A DNA stretch of 64,000 nucleotides, taken from positions 19,131,731-19,195,730 of the forward strand of contig NC_091369.1 in assembly GCF_038502225.1 (NCBI RefSeq). Reading direction: 5' to 3'. Numbering within the stretch: the stretch's first letter is position 1; every line of letters starts with the position of its first letter. The notes under the pieces were generated by a model. The model was not told the origin of the DNA, made no database searches, and was given only the letters and a program-made list of their open reading frames with translations. Position numbers and translations under genes: made by a program. Source of the DNA: Cherax quadricarinatus (lineage: Eukaryota > Arthropoda > Malacostraca > Decapoda > Parastacidae). Positions 1-10,034 of the stretch are shown here, piece by piece.

Positions 1-586
1 CATCTTCCACATCTCAGGCACAACACCAGTAAGGATGGATGCATTAAACACACTCGTTAATGGCTGACTAAGTTCCATCTTGCATTCTTTGAGTACCCTG
101 GAACACAACTTGTCAGTTCCAAGGGACTTACTTTGCTTCAGTTTGTCTATCTATTTGATAACCGTGTCCTTCGTGACAGTAATAATAGTTAATTTGAATT
201 CATCAGGAACTGAATAACTGTTAATTTCTGGAATTTCATTTATGTCTTCCTGCGTGAAAACTGACAAAAAATGGTCATTTAATAGGGAACACATTTCCAG
301 TTCGTTATCCATCAGCTGTCCTTCCCCAATTTTCAGAGGTCCTACTTTTCCCTTTGGATTGATCTTTGATTCATTAGCAACTCTAATTCCATAGTCACGT
401 TTAGCCTTCTAATCCCACTTTTACTTCTTTTTTAAGCTGAACATATTGGTCAGTAAGGTTAACCTCTCCTCTTCCGATGCGCCTGTAAATTACCCTTTTC
501 TCACCTAATAGATGCTTTAGCCTCCTGTTAACCCATTTGGGATCGTTCTCTCTGGGCAATGTATATACTCTGAGCAGGTGTTCCAT
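1..586 (-). pseudogene. CR1-E1 ORF2: linker and N-terminal reverse transcriptase
   Basis: This is the part of ORF2 between endonuclease and reverse transcriptase plus the first RT blocks. The linker has the family motif NDPKWVNRRLKHLL near 545-500, matched by NDPKWMNNRLKYRL in CR1-E2 near 51000. Further left the translation gives MCSLLNDHFLSVFTQED near 290-245, then the early RT region ending in VVPEMWKM at the window edge. Several stops interrupt it, for example in VIK*IDKLKQ near 160. The catalytic RT motifs would lie outside the window. It cannot encode an active enzyme as it stands. Confidence 0.75.
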
Positions 587-587
587 A

Positions 588-724
588 GTTCCTGACTATG
601 GAACTGAACCTCCAGGCCGAGGGACTGACAACCTCAAATTCTACAGGGTGATGGATATCTACTGTCCCTGCCTAATCGGAATAAAGTTGTCTAACTGTTG
701 CATATGTGTCTTACCTAACAACGA
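588..724 (+). repeat. Penelope-type 3'-end fragment inserted in CR1-E1
   Basis: These bases break the CR1-E1 reading between the endonuclease and the linker; CR1-E2 has no counterpart here. The insert contains CGGAATAAAG and then TTGCATATGTGTCTTA, the same layout as the hammerhead-bearing fragments near 7490-7540 and 8769-8795 (AATAAAG followed by TTGCACATGTGTCTTA). I read it as a decayed end of a Penelope-type or hammerhead-bearing repeat. Its ends are approximate. Confidence 0.45.
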
Positions 725-1426
725 AAATCAGTGACTTTTACTGTATTATCATTTTTCTCGTATTCCCAGTTAATGCTAAAAGTGATGGATTTGTGATCAC
801 TTGCGCCAAGCTCTTCAGTGATCTCCAGATTATTTACGAGTGTTTCTTTACTTGACAAGACTAGGTCGAGCAAATTATTACCCCTGGTAGGCTCTGTTAC
901 ACACTCCTTCAGAAAACAATCCTGAGCTACTTCCATAAAGTCACTGGACTCCAGATTACCGGTCAAAGAAGTCCAGTCAATTTTACTAAAGTTAAAATCC
1001 CCTACTATCACTACGTTATTGTGTCTAGAAGCCCTAACAATTTCGTCCCAAAGAAGTCTCCCTCTATCGTGATCCAAGTCAGGAGGTCGGTATATTACAC
1101 CTAGAATTAGTTTTTCTTTACCTTCTACAAACTCTACCCAAACAGATTCTGTTACTATTCCATCTATTTTTATACCTGTTTTTATGCAACAATTTATATA
1201 ATGCAACTCCTCCCTCCTTTCAGTTACATCTATCCACATGGAACAACTTAAAACCTTGAATATTACACTCAGCAATCATATCCCGACTCTTAAAATGATA
1301 CCAAGTTTCAGTTATCGCAATGACACCAAAGTTCCCTGCACATGGTACCAAATGTAATTCGTTAATCTTATTTTTTGCGCTTCGACTGTTAGCATAAAAT
1401 GCAGTAATATGTTGTCTCTTCTGCAC
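725..1426 (-). pseudogene. CR1-E1 ORF2: endonuclease/exonuclease/phosphatase domain
   Basis: This is the LINE endonuclease that nicks target DNA for target-primed reverse transcription. The frame starting at 1426 gives NSRSAKNKINEL and AITETW, which supplies the catalytic Glu. A second frame from about 1275 gives GVIYRPPDLD, VIVGDFNFSKIDW (catalytic Asp/Asn), LLDLVLSSKE and LGASDHKSITFS (terminal Asp/His). The two frames join by a shift near 1230-1275, and the stretch that normally holds the GGGVAL strand is missing there. Domain order and motifs are typical of CR1-group ORF2. The domain is inactive because of the frameshift and deletion. Confidence 0.85.
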
Positions 1427-1584
1427 CTATTTCCTATTCACCTTTGCTTTTACACAATTTTTGTAGCTGTCATTACCCAGTATTACTCCATGACTGTTAT
1501 AATTAAGATTCATAATATCATAGCCTAAGTCAATTTATCCATACTCATCATTTTCCATTTCTAAACTCATTCCTCTAACTAATC

Positions 1585-2418
1585 CTAGTTTAAAGTCCTA
1601 GCAACACCCTCAACTGAGCTAGCAAGAAGACCTACACCTACCTTGAATAAGTGAATCCCATCCCTTGCATACATATCATTTCTACCATAAAAGTGGTCCC
1701 AGTTATCAATGAATGGTACTGCATTATCCTTACAGTGTTTGTCCAACCAACAATTAATACCAATTGTACAGGACAACCATTCATTTCCAACACCCTTTCT
1801 TTGCAAAATGCCACATATCACAGGGCGTCCCCCCTTCTTCCTAATTATGTCTGTTTCTGTCCTGTACCTTCTATCTAAATCCTCACTTCTATGCTTGCCT
1901 ATATCATTGCCTCCAGCACTGAGGCAAATAATAGGATTGATCCCATTACAATTCATGATATTGTCAAGCCGGCTAACAATATCCTCCATCCCAGCTCCAG
2001 GAAAGCAAACCCTCTGTCTCCTACTCCTATCCTGCAAACAGAAGGCCCTATCCATATACCTAACCTGGCTATCCCCAACAAGAACGATGTTTTTACCTTC
2101 CTTGGCGTCCTTTGTCGTGACGTTCCCATTAGTCTACTCACATTCATCGGGTAGCATGGAGAATGTGTTTGATGTTTCCACAACAGTTTCCACAGCAGTC
2201 TCTTTCTTCTTCATCGTTTCTACCTCTCCATTCGTCTTCTTGATCTTCAACTTCGTTCTATGCCGTCTGGCCACTGTCCAGGTTCCCTTCTTGACCTGAG
2301 GACTCACAACAGGGATATTACGAATCCTCTTGTTTTCCTCTGTCAATCGCCGTATCTCAAGCTTCACTACCCTCAATTTCTCTTTAAGTTGCTGGTAAAG
2401 TTTCTCAATGGAGGGCAT
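1585..2418 (-). pseudogene. CR1-E1 ORF1: coiled coil plus SGNH-type esterase
   Basis: One continuous frame of about 277 codons, broken only by an in-frame TAG at 2134-2136. Residues 1-30 are heptad-rich with charged Lys/Glu (KLYQQLKEKLRVVKLEIRRL), a likely coiled coil, followed by a Lys-rich basic stretch. After the stop comes the esterase: block I VLVGDSQVRYMD near 2085-2050 (Ser in GDS), block III SAGGNDIG near 1918-1895 (Gly/Asn), and block V ARDGIHLF near 1665-1645 (Asp/His). Esterase-type ORF1 proteins are known from the CR1/L2 group, where they are thought to help the RNA-protein particle. I choose the ATG at 2418 because it opens directly into the coiled coil. Confidence 0.8.
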
Positions 2419-2440
2419 CTTGGTTCAGTCCTCAATGAGC

Positions 2441-2756
2441 CATGTAAAGATCACCACTCAAGGTATCCTCTGACTGGTTTCACTAACTGACGGGGCTCTA
2501 TGCGCCCTTTTCAAACACTCAAACAGTAACTGCAACAAGTAGTTACAATACAGATAGTCAGGTCTGCTGTTAAGGTGATTATTAATAAAAAAATATACAG
2601 TGATCCACTAACTGAATTCGTCCGGATTCGCTGGATTCAGGCGGATTCAAATGGTTTCGTTGGAAATAAAGCCAAATCGGAAGAACTCTTACAAAAAATT
2701 AAATACTTTGGAGAATTATAGACTAGCTAGCTAGAAGAGTTGTCAAGTAATGTAAG
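2441..2756. other. Untranslated junction between two divergently oriented LINEs
   Basis: No coding potential or known motif is visible. The left part is probably the 5' UTR of CR1-E1 and the right part the 5' UTR of CR1-Z1, which point away from each other. The boundary cannot be placed from this sequence alone. Confidence 0.4.
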
Positions 2757-3860
2757 ATGAACACCACCATGAAGATCTGTGTAGGCTGCAGAGAGGGTAA
2801 GGGACGAAAACAGGCCTGGATTGCTTGCTATCTCTGTGGTCAATGGTCCCATGGTATATGTAGGGATTTTAAACCAGTGACCACACTTGACATAAACTCA
2901 GAGAGATATTTTTGGGTCTGCCCAAACGACATACGCCTGTATGAGGAAATGACATCTATATTAAAAGACAACACCACCAATAAAACATCCTTCTTGAAAG
3001 ACATATCAGCATGGTATGACAGCTGGTAAAAAAAGATGGGTGGTAGGGATGGGGCTGTCTTGGACAGTGCTCCTGAGGGTGCTAGTGCTGTCCCGGAGGA
3101 CAGTGCTGAGGGTACTAGTGTTGTCCTGGAGGAAAGTGCTCCAGAGGGTCCTAGTGATGTCTTAGAAGACAGTGCTCATGAGGGTACTAGTGTTGTCCTG
3201 GAGAACATTAAAGACAACGTTATTCAGTCCACAGAGGTTCAAAATAGAGATACTGCTGGAGATGGATCAAAATGGGATGATGCCTCAGGGAATAGTGTCG
3301 ACACACTACCAGTAAAACCTGGTGGAAGCACTGATGTCCATACAGGGGTGAAAGAAATGGAGGAAACAGGAAAAATAAATGCACCAGCAGCGAATGCAGC
3401 TACAATAAATCCTAGCAAACAGATTTACAATCTATGTAAATACTATGCTTTGGGTATCTGCAGACACGGTATCTAGTAAAACAGGTGGGACATGCACCTT
3501 TGACCATCCCAAAAAATGCCGCACCCACATGACAGCACGAGAGTGCAACTTCCCCTCTTGTAACTTATTTCACCCAGAAATGTGTCACTCATCAATCCAT
3601 GAAAGAAAATGCTACAATGCATACTGCCAGGCACATCATCTAAAGGGGACTAGAAGACACAGACCAGCCAGACTATGGGAAACAAAAGAGAGGAGCCACA
3701 ACCTCTCCAGGGACAGAGTTTTTCTTAGGGCCAGGAGGGAAAAAAGACTGGCAAGAAATGAGAATAATCCTACACCACCTGAAAACACTTCTGGAGCAGA
3801 GGCACGGACATTGGTTTCTACTCCAGAACAACAGATATTAGAGCCAGCAAATAAAGCCTC
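2757..3860 (+). pseudogene. CR1-Z1 ORF1: PHD-like finger and CCCH zinc-finger array
   Basis: Probably the nucleic-acid-binding ORF1 of the LINE. Residues 7-70 form a PHD-like finger: CVGC, then CYLCGQWSHGIC, then WVCPND. An in-frame stop at 3027-3029 follows, then a low-complexity tandem segment. The second half holds Cys/His fingers: CKYYALGIC, TCTFDHPKKC, CNFPSCNLFH and CYNAYCQAHH, then a basic tail KGTRRHR. A frameshift at about 3470 separates the first Cys pair from the rest. PHD and CCCH modules are known in ORF1 of CR1-group LINEs. In the last frame the protein runs without a stop into the start of ORF2 (MTFVVANIQGL). Confidence 0.75.
3064..3204 (+). repeat. Four tandem 33-39 bp units coding an acidic Ser/Glu-rich segment
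   Basis: The coding sequence repeats a module of the form SAPEGxSxVxED about four times (SAPEGASAVPED, SAEGTSVVLEE, SAPEGPSDVLED, SAHEGTSVVLEN). Units differ in length by multiples of three, so the frame is kept. This looks like local expansion inside the linker between the two zinc-finger regions of ORF1. Confidence 0.8.
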
Positions 3861-3877
3861 CCTAAATTCTACCAATA

Positions 3878-6800
3878 CAATGACATTTGTCGTTGCAAAC
3901 ATACAGGGTCTAAAGCCGTCAAAAAAACACCATAATTCCTTACATCAAGGGACTGCTCACAGAGTCAAATGCAATGTTTGCAGCATTCACAGAGACCCAC
4001 ATAAAAGACCATCCTACACCACCTGAAAACACTTCTGACATTGGTTTCTACGAATATATGGATGCAAACCAGGTTATAACTTACTATTCCAGTGCAGCAT
4101 TCACAGAGACAGACCATTATACAACATGGCAGGTTATAACATTCCAGTGCGGGGCAACAATTTTGGCCTGTATGTCACTGAGTCGGTCATTTGCACAAAA
4201 CTACTAAACACCTCAAATGATGTAGTTTAAGTGTTGACGGTAAAGATTGAAAACCAAAACCTTGTCATTTTGGTACTATAAAAGCCTCCAGATGTAGCTT
4301 CCCAGCAATTCCAGGAGAAGCTTGAGAAAATTGACCACTGTCTGGAAAATCTCCCAACTCCTGCCCCAAACATCTTACTACTAGGAGATTTCAACTTAAG
4401 GCACCTAAAATGGAGGAGTATAGCAAACAATGTTCTAGCAGAGATCACCCCGGGAGGCAGCTCAGATGAAAATTCACACACACATGAACTATTAAATCTC
4501 TGAACCAAATTCATCTTAGACCAGTAAATAGTAGAGCCTACAAGACTAGAAAATACGCTAGACCTAGTTTTCACTAAGAATGACAATCTGATACGTAATA
4601 TAACTGCATCAGATCGCAACATAACAGAAGTATAGACATGTATGTACAGGGCTCCAGACCAGCAAAATGTGAGCAGTCATGAAGGTCTCTTCATGAAATT
4701 CAATTTCAATAACAAAAACATACAATGGGAACAAGTAAACCATGTGCTAAATGAAACAAGCTGGGAAGATATACTAAACAACACGGATCCAGACATCTGA
4801 CTTGAAAAAATTAATTCTGTGGTTCTTGAGATCTGCCCAAGACACATTCTATTAAGAAAAAGAAAGAAGATGTAAACTAGAAAAAGAGAGATGTTCCCTA
4901 TACAGACAAAGGCGAAGAGTCACAGAGCTGCTAAGTGGGGCTAATATATCTGAAATACGAAGGGAGGCACAAGTCAATGAAATTGCAAATATTGAGCTTA
5001 AGCTGAAGGAATCTTACAGGAGAAAAGAATCACAGGAAGAACTAAAAGCCATAAAGGAAATTGAAAAAATCCAAAATACTTCTTCTCTTATACCAAATCT
5101 GAGGGAAAAGCAACATCCAGTATTGAGCCCCTGCTTAGGCAAGATGGGTCATACACAGATGACAGACAAGAAATGAGTGAGATACTAAAGTCCCAATATG
5201 ACTCAGTGTAAAGCGAGCCACTGCCCAGACTAAGGGTCGACAATCCAAATGAATTCTTTATGAACGATGCCCAAAATTTGGTCATCCCAAAAATCTCGGA
5301 AATTATTCAAACTCCACAAGATTTTGAAGAGACAATTAGTGACATGCCCATGCACTCTGCCCCAGGCCCAGACTCGTGTGCCGTCAGCATTTTATGGAGA
5401 GGGAACATGGACACAGGGGTCATCCCACGCACACTAAAAACAACAGACATAGCCCCACTCCATAAAGGTGGCAGTAAAGCAATTGCAAAGAACTACAGAC
5501 CGATAGCACTAGCATACCATATCATAAAAATCTTTGAGAGGGTTCTAAGAAGCAATATAGCCAACTACCTAGATACCCATCAATTACACAACCCAGGGCA
5601 ACACGGGTTTAGAGCAGGTCGCTCCTGCCTGTCCCAGCTACTGGACCACTATGACAAGGTCCTGGATGCTGTAGAGGATAAGCAAAATACAGATGTATTA
5701 TACACAGACATTGCAAAATCTTTCGACAAGTGTGACCATGGTGTAATAGAACACAAAATGCGTGATAAAGGAATAACAGGAAAAGTTGGTAGATGAATAT
5801 ACAACTTCCTGACAAATAGAACACAAAGAGTAATACTAAACAGAGTAAAGTCCCAGGCAGCCATGGTAATAAGCTCTGTTCCACAAGGCACAGTACTCCC
5901 TCCCATTCTATTCCTCATCCTCATTTCTGACATAGAGATGTAAGCCATAGCTCTGTGTCTTCCTTTGTGGATGACACCCGGATTACCATGGCAGTGACCT
6001 CCATTGAAGACACTGCGAGACTCCAAGTGGACTTCAACCAAATCTTCGAAAGGGCCACTCAAAATAATATGAAGTTCAACGAGGAGAAATTTCAACTACT
6101 TAGATATGGGAAACTTGAGGAAATTAAAAATGTGTCAGGGTATACCACAAATTCTAACCATACAATTGAAAAGTAGTGTGAAAGTCCTGTGAGTGATAAT
6201 GTGAGAGGATCTCGCCTTCAAAGACCACAGCAATGTATCTACCTCATCCGCTTGGAAAATGATAGGATGGATAATGAGAACCTTCAAAACTATGGATGCC
6301 AAGACCATAATGATTCTCTTCAAATCGCTTGCGTTCTCTTGGCTGGAATACTGCTGTACACTAACGGCCCCCTTCAAGGCTGGCGACATTGCAGACCTGG
6401 AGAGTGTACGAAGAACTTTCACGGCACACATAAGTACGATAAGGCACCTAACCTACTGGGAATGGTTGAAGGGCCTTGATCGGTATTTCCTCGAATGCAG
6501 GTGAGAGAGATATATGATAATACACACTTGGAAGGTCCTGGAGGGATTGGTACCAAACCTACACACGAAAATAACTCCCTATGAAAGCAAAAGACTCGGC
6601 AGGAGATGCAACATTCCCCCGATGAAAAGCAGGGGCGCAACGAGTACACTGAGAGAAGCACACTAAGTGTCCGGGGCCCAAGACTGTTCAATTGCCTCCC
6701 AGCATACATAAGGGGGATTACCAATAGACCCCTGGCTGTCTTCAAGAAGGCACTGGACAGGCACCTAAAGTCAGTACCTGACCAACCGGGCTGTGGTTCG

Positions 6801-6898
6801 TGCGTCAGCTTGCGTACAGCCAGCAATAACAGCTTGGTTGATCAGACCCTGATCCACCATGAGGCCTGGTCTCAGACCGGGTCGCGGGGGTGTTGACC
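3878..6898 (+). pseudogene. CR1-Z1 ORF2: endonuclease and reverse transcriptase
   Basis: The LINE polymerase, in several shifted frames. Endonuclease: VVANIQGL near 3890, AFTETHIKDH near 3980, ILLLGDFNLRHLKW near 4370-4410, and NTLDLVFTKND near 4555. Reverse transcriptase: MHSAPGPDS near 5350, NYRPIALAY near 5490, QHGFRAGRSCLSQLL near 5600, DIAKSFDKCDHG near 5710, SSVPQGTV near 5875, and the catalytic FVDDTR near 5962. The C-terminal region ends SVRGPRLFNCLPAYI near 6670-6715. A duplicated run (TPPENTSDIGF and AFTET) around 4015-4110 disturbs the endonuclease, and stops follow at 5796 and 5943. The Asp-Asp pair survives but the frame does not. Confidence 0.8.
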
Positions 6899-7080
6899 CC
6901 CGAAACCCTCTCCAGGTAAACTCCAGGTATGTACAGGTCAGCACTGAGCTTATTGTTAGGGTAGTATTGAAAGTTTTTTGGGCAAATGTTCTGTTAGCAG
7001 GTTGGTTTTTTAAAGGACCTGCCTAGTATGGGCCAACAGGCCTACTGCGGTGTTCCTTCTTTCTTATGTTCTTATGTTCT
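6884..7080 (+). repeat. CR1-Z1 3' end: hairpin plus simple-repeat tail
   Basis: The 3' UTR begins with a GC-rich hairpin (CGGGGGT, loop GTTG, ACCCCCG). Copies of CTCCAGGTA follow, and the end is TTCTTATG repeats. The hairpin also occurs in the 3' fragment at 44815-44889, and the flanking tail segment in the one at 31399-31662, so this is a conserved 3' signature, plausibly the part recognised by the element's own reverse transcriptase. Confidence 0.65.
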
Positions 7081-7330
7081 TGGGCTGTTTTACTTGGTTT
7101 TTGATTTCTTGTCACCAATGAATTATATGTTTTCTCACTTTCAGAGTTAGTAGAATTTTCAAGTGGCAACTTATACGTTTACAACTAGTTGTGTCAAAGG
7201 TGGGGTTATGAGTGAGAAGGGTTGGATTCCAGATAGACCTGCCTTCTTACTTCCACTAGTGGATCCCGTCCCTGACAACGTCTTTCTGATCTTCCACCTC
7301 ATCTTCGACATGAAGCTAAACCACGAGACT
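7081..7330. other. Non-coding stretch with a short duplicated segment
   Basis: No gene is seen. Bases 7209-7250 (GAGTGAGAAGGGTTGGATTCC and following) closely match 8901-8941, just before the first (AC)n tract, so a short repeat flanks this 1.7-kb region on both sides. Confidence 0.4.
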
Positions 7331-7620
7331 CAGACCATGGTGCTCAACTCTTCTACAGGCTGAGGGACTCACCACCTTGTTCCAGACCATGGTGCTCAAC
7401 TCTTCTCCAGACTGAAGGACTAATCACCTCCAATGTTTTTTCCCCCAAGGTTGTATTTGACTGACGAAGCCTACTGTGTAGACGAAATGTTTCATCAATA
7501 AAGATGCCCATTAGTTGCACATGTGTCTTAATCTTCATCTTTAATTGTAGACGTCCTTGTATTTTATTGATAAAGCCACTGGTTAGTAAAGCATCTTCAA
7601 ATAAAGATACCCAGATGCGC
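7330..7620 (+). ncRNA. Tandem hammerhead-type ribozyme motifs of a Penelope-like repeat
   Basis: Bases 7461-7487 read CTGACGA, a stem-loop II (AGCCTAC, TGT, GTAGAC), then GAAA: the conserved hammerhead core in order. About 110 bases on, 7560-7600 shows a decayed second core (TTGATAAAGCCACTGG with a following AAAGC), again ahead of AATAAAGATACCC. Tandem hammerheads spaced like this are known in the repeated ends of Penelope-like elements and in small retrozymes. Just upstream, 7335-7420 holds a direct duplication of about 50 bp (CCATGGTGCTCAACTCTTCT twice). I did not resolve helices I and III, so activity is unproven. Confidence 0.55.
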
Positions 7621-7639
7621 ATATGTTCTAATTCTTTAT

Positions 7640-7900
7640 ATGAAACTAATTATTTCTTTCTTTTGATATTGTGAGAATTGCATGAGTGAGTTCTATCATT
7701 AAGTGATCTCATTCATACAAGACTTCTCCTTGATGGACTGGTCACTGAGATGGTGGTTTTGCATGAGAGAAGCTACTACTCCAGTTATTTCATGCAAGAT
7801 CTTCCCTCGATGGATTGGTCGCTGCGTTACTGGTCATGCACGAGTGTAGTTACTCATCAGTCCCTTGTGCGCCTTGCACAGATACAAAACGAGTGATAGA
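7640..7900. other. Non-coding stretch with a degenerate internal repeat
   Basis: No gene or known element is recognised. Two related segments, around 7715-7760 and 7790-7830, share CAAGA, CTTCTCC or CTTCCCTC, then GATGGA-TGGTC, suggesting an old duplication. Confidence 0.3.
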
Positions 7901-7904
7901 TCAT

Positions 7905-8255
7905 AGGAATCGAGAAACACTACAGATGGCCTACTGGCCCATACTAGGAAGGTATTTCTTAAAACAAACCATTCGTACCCACCAAGTTGTCTAATTTTTT
8001 CCCAAAGCCAACCAATAATTTGTTTAAGTACTTCAGGTACTAATCAAACCCAACCCTTCCTGCTCATATATTTGTCTTATCTCTCTATAAAGAAACTCAA
8101 GGTTTTAGCTTCTATGACTCTACTTGGGAGATTGCTCCACTCATCGACAACTCTGAAAACCAGTACGTTGTTACTCGATTCACTCACCATTGTGGTGTTG
8201 TGTGGCTGTACAATGGACCTGTACTTGATGAGTAATAGCAGTGGTGTTCCAGCGC
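7905..8255 (-). mobile_element. 5'-truncated LINE, C-terminal ORF2 and 3' end
   Basis: Read leftwards, the frame ending near 8077 gives LLLLIKYRSIVQPHN and FRVVDEWSNLPSRVIEA. The FRVV-EW-LP block is the conserved C-terminal signature of CR1/Jockey-type ORF2 proteins. Beyond the stop the 3' UTR continues to about 7905, including CCTAGTATGGGCCAGTAGG in reverse, the same 3'-end signature as CR1-Z1 near 7026. The 5' end abuts the SLC17-type exon at about 8255. A typical 5'-truncated insertion. Confidence 0.6.
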
Positions 8256-8358
8256 ACCATTGCAACAATAGCAACAGAGAGGTTAACACGTACCATCACT
8301 GCATTCATCATCCCTAGCAGCGCCAGCAGAGCAATACTTATCCGAGCTGGCAGCCAAC
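8256..8358 (-). CDS. Candidate exon 2 of an SLC17 (sialin-type) MFS transporter
   Basis: On the minus strand a good splice acceptor (pyrimidine-rich, TTTGCCTTTCAG, ending at 8359) precedes an open exon. It reads GWLPARISIALLALLGMMN and then RVNLSVAIVAMV. The pattern AR, a hydrophobic helix, RVNLSVAIVAMV is the first transmembrane segment of the SLC17 family (sialin, vesicular glutamate and phosphate-type anion carriers, proton- or sodium-coupled). The first base completes a codon begun by the candidate exon 1 at 31199-31160. The exon's 3' end is uncertain: a 5'-truncated LINE begins about 8255 and no strong donor is visible, so it may be truncated and the locus a pseudogene. The family call is firm; the gene status is inference. 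Confidence 0.6.
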
Positions 8359-8360
8359 CT

Positions 8361-8640
8361 GAAAGGCAAATAAGCAATTTAAATCGAATTATTATGTGTT
8401 TAATGTGAATTGTCATCGACACTAGAAATGTTTCCATGAAGTCCTTTAACGAGTTCTATTTTTTTTGACAAATAAATGGTAAAAAGTTATTAACTTACTG
8501 TTATCTGCATATGTTATTGTAATTATCGTACACTGAAGTACTCTGGTTCTTGGAGTGATCCCATCAAACAGCAACATCGCTTTCCCGATTTCACGCCTTT
8601 GGACGTTTTTTGTCGTTGGTTTGTGAAGGTTCATGTTTTG
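8361..8640 (-). other. Intron-like sequence upstream of the SLC17-type exon
   Basis: No coding signal or repeat is recognised. It lies directly upstream (minus strand) of the splice acceptor and is read here as the acceptor-side end of a large intron. Confidence 0.4.
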
Positions 8641-8673
8641 CAGATCCCAGCAACTGACATTACAACACTTAAT

Positions 8674-8795
8674 GTTGAAGATTAAGATACATGTGCAACA
8701 CTTGGGTATCTTTATTAATGAAACGTCTCGACTACACAGTAGGCTTCTACACTCAGATACAAAGGTCTTGTTGCACATGTGTCTTAATCTTCAAC
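8674..8795 (-). ncRNA. Inverted-repeat unit enclosing a decayed hammerhead-type motif
   Basis: The arms 8674-8700 and 8769-8795 are inverted copies of each other with one mismatch in 27 (TGTTGCACATGTGTCTTAATC on the right). Between them, read on the minus strand, is GTAGAAGCCTACTGTGTAGTC followed by GAGACG and then AATAAAGATACCC. This matches the hammerhead region at 7461-7510 in stem-loop II but has lost exact CTGANGA and GAAA cores. It is the opposite orientation to the 7.4-kb copy. Probably a Penelope-type or retrozyme-like remnant, not an active ribozyme. Confidence 0.5.
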
Positions 8796-8937
8796 TTGTC
8801 GGTATTTTATATCATTTTCAGGAATACTGTGAGACACTGAAGCACAAAAGAATCTTGGTACAGAGGACATCTTCCTTTCTTCATCACGTATCTACTAGTG
8901 ATGAGTGAGAAGAGTTAGATTCCAGATGGGCCTTCCT

Positions 8938-8941
<4 letters not shown>

Positions 8942-9027
<86 letters not shown>

Positions 9028-9034
9028 ACACACA
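8942..9034 (+). repeat. (AC)n microsatellite at the left end of the AC-LINE array
   Basis: About 93 bp of nearly perfect AC dinucleotides with one CATA interruption. It separates flanking sequence (TTCCTTCTT) from the first LINE copy and is read as the left remnant of the original target microsatellite. Confidence 0.95.
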
Positions 9035-9175
9035 GGAGCAGGGAGGCCAAAACCAAGTGTGCTACGGAATGGAAGAAGTATAGAAGGCAAAACACCCAGA
9101 AGAATAAAAAAAAAAAGATCAGTTGTAGAGCCAAAAATGAATATTAACAGGTAAGAAGGGAGGCTCAACGACAAT

Positions 9176-9476
9176 CTGGGTGGCCCGGTGGTCTGGTGGC
9201 TAAAGCTCCCGCTTCACACACGGAGGGCCCGGGTTCGATTCCCGGCGGCTGGAAACATTTCTACACGTTTCCTTACACCTGTTGTCCTGTTCACCTAGCA
9301 GCAAATAGGTACCTGGGTGTTAGTAGACTGGTGTGGGTCGCATCCTGGGGGACAAGATTAAGGACCCCAATGGAAATAAGTTAGACAGTCCTCGATGACG
9401 AACTGACTTTCTTGGGTTATCCTGGGTGGCTAACCCTCCGGGGTTAAAAATCCGAACGAAATCTTATCTTATCTTA
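9176..9476 (+). mobile_element. tRNA-derived SINE with ATCTT tail
   Basis: A 300-bp unit inserted in AC-LINE copy 1. Its head is tRNA-like: an A-box-like GGTCTGGTGGCTAA near 9189-9203 and a B box GGTTCGATTCC at 9232-9242, with an anticodon-loop-like TTCACAC, suggesting a tRNA-Val(CAC) ancestor. The body follows, and the 3' end is a short ATCTT repeat (9462-9476). Such SINEs are transcribed by RNA polymerase III from the internal boxes and moved by a partner LINE. The target duplication is not clear; only AAT is shared at the two edges. Confidence 0.75.
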
Positions 9477-10034
9477 ATACAAAAATGACATAGCAGCGAA
9501 AGCCAAATCTGACCCGAAGCTGTTGTACAGCCACATCAGGAGGAAACCAAACCAGGTAATTAGGGTGAGGAAAGAAGGAGGGAAGATCACAAGAAATGAC
9601 TGCTAAGTATGTGAGGAGTTCAACATGAGATTCAAAGAAGTGTTCACAGAGGAGACAGAAGAGTCTCCAGAAAGGCAGAGAGGTGGGGTACACCATCATG
9701 TGTTGGACACAATGCATACAATAGAAGAGGAAATGAAGAGGCTACTAAGCAAGCAAGATACTTCAAAGGCGATGGTGCCAGATAACATCTCTCCATGGCT
9801 CGTGAGAGGGGGGAAGCAGAGGTGCTATGTGTACCACTAACAACAATCTTCAATACATCTGTCGAAACAAAGCGACTACTTAAAGTATGGAAGAGAGCAA
9901 ATGTAGTCCCAATTTTTTAAAAAAGGAGACAGACACGAAACATTAAACTATAGACCAGTGTCACTGACATGTTTAGTATGCAAGGTCATGGAGAAGATTA
10001 TCAGGAGAAGATTATCAGGAGAAGAGTTGATAAG

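Larger units (their letters stand above)
1..2440 (-). mobile_element. CR1-E1: esterase-bearing CR1/L2-type LINE, truncated by the window edge
   Basis: A non-LTR retrotransposon read leftwards. In order it carries an ORF1 with a coiled coil and an SGNH esterase (2418-1585), an apurinic-type endonuclease (1426-725), and a linker leading into the start of the reverse transcriptase (586-1), which runs off the left edge. The gene order and the ORF1 esterase are known traits of the CR1/L2 group. The same family recurs as CR1-E2 further right, whose fragments align with it through the endonuclease and linker. Stops and frameshifts show the copy is dead. The 5' boundary near 2440 is approximate. Confidence 0.8.
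2590..7080 (+). mobile_element. CR1-Z1: zinc-finger-bearing CR1/L2-type LINE, near full length
   Basis: A plus-strand non-LTR retrotransposon. It starts with an ORF1 carrying a PHD-like finger and a CCCH-type array, continues with endonuclease and reverse transcriptase, and ends in a conserved C-terminal block (RGPRLFNCLPAYIRGIT). The 3' region has a hairpin at about 6884-6902 and a short tandem tail of TTCTTATG near 7050-7078, the simple-repeat tail expected of CR1/L2 elements. Two more 3' fragments of this family occur at 31399-31662 (minus) and 44815-44889. Multiple stops and frameshifts make it inactive. The 5' end is estimated. Confidence 0.75.
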
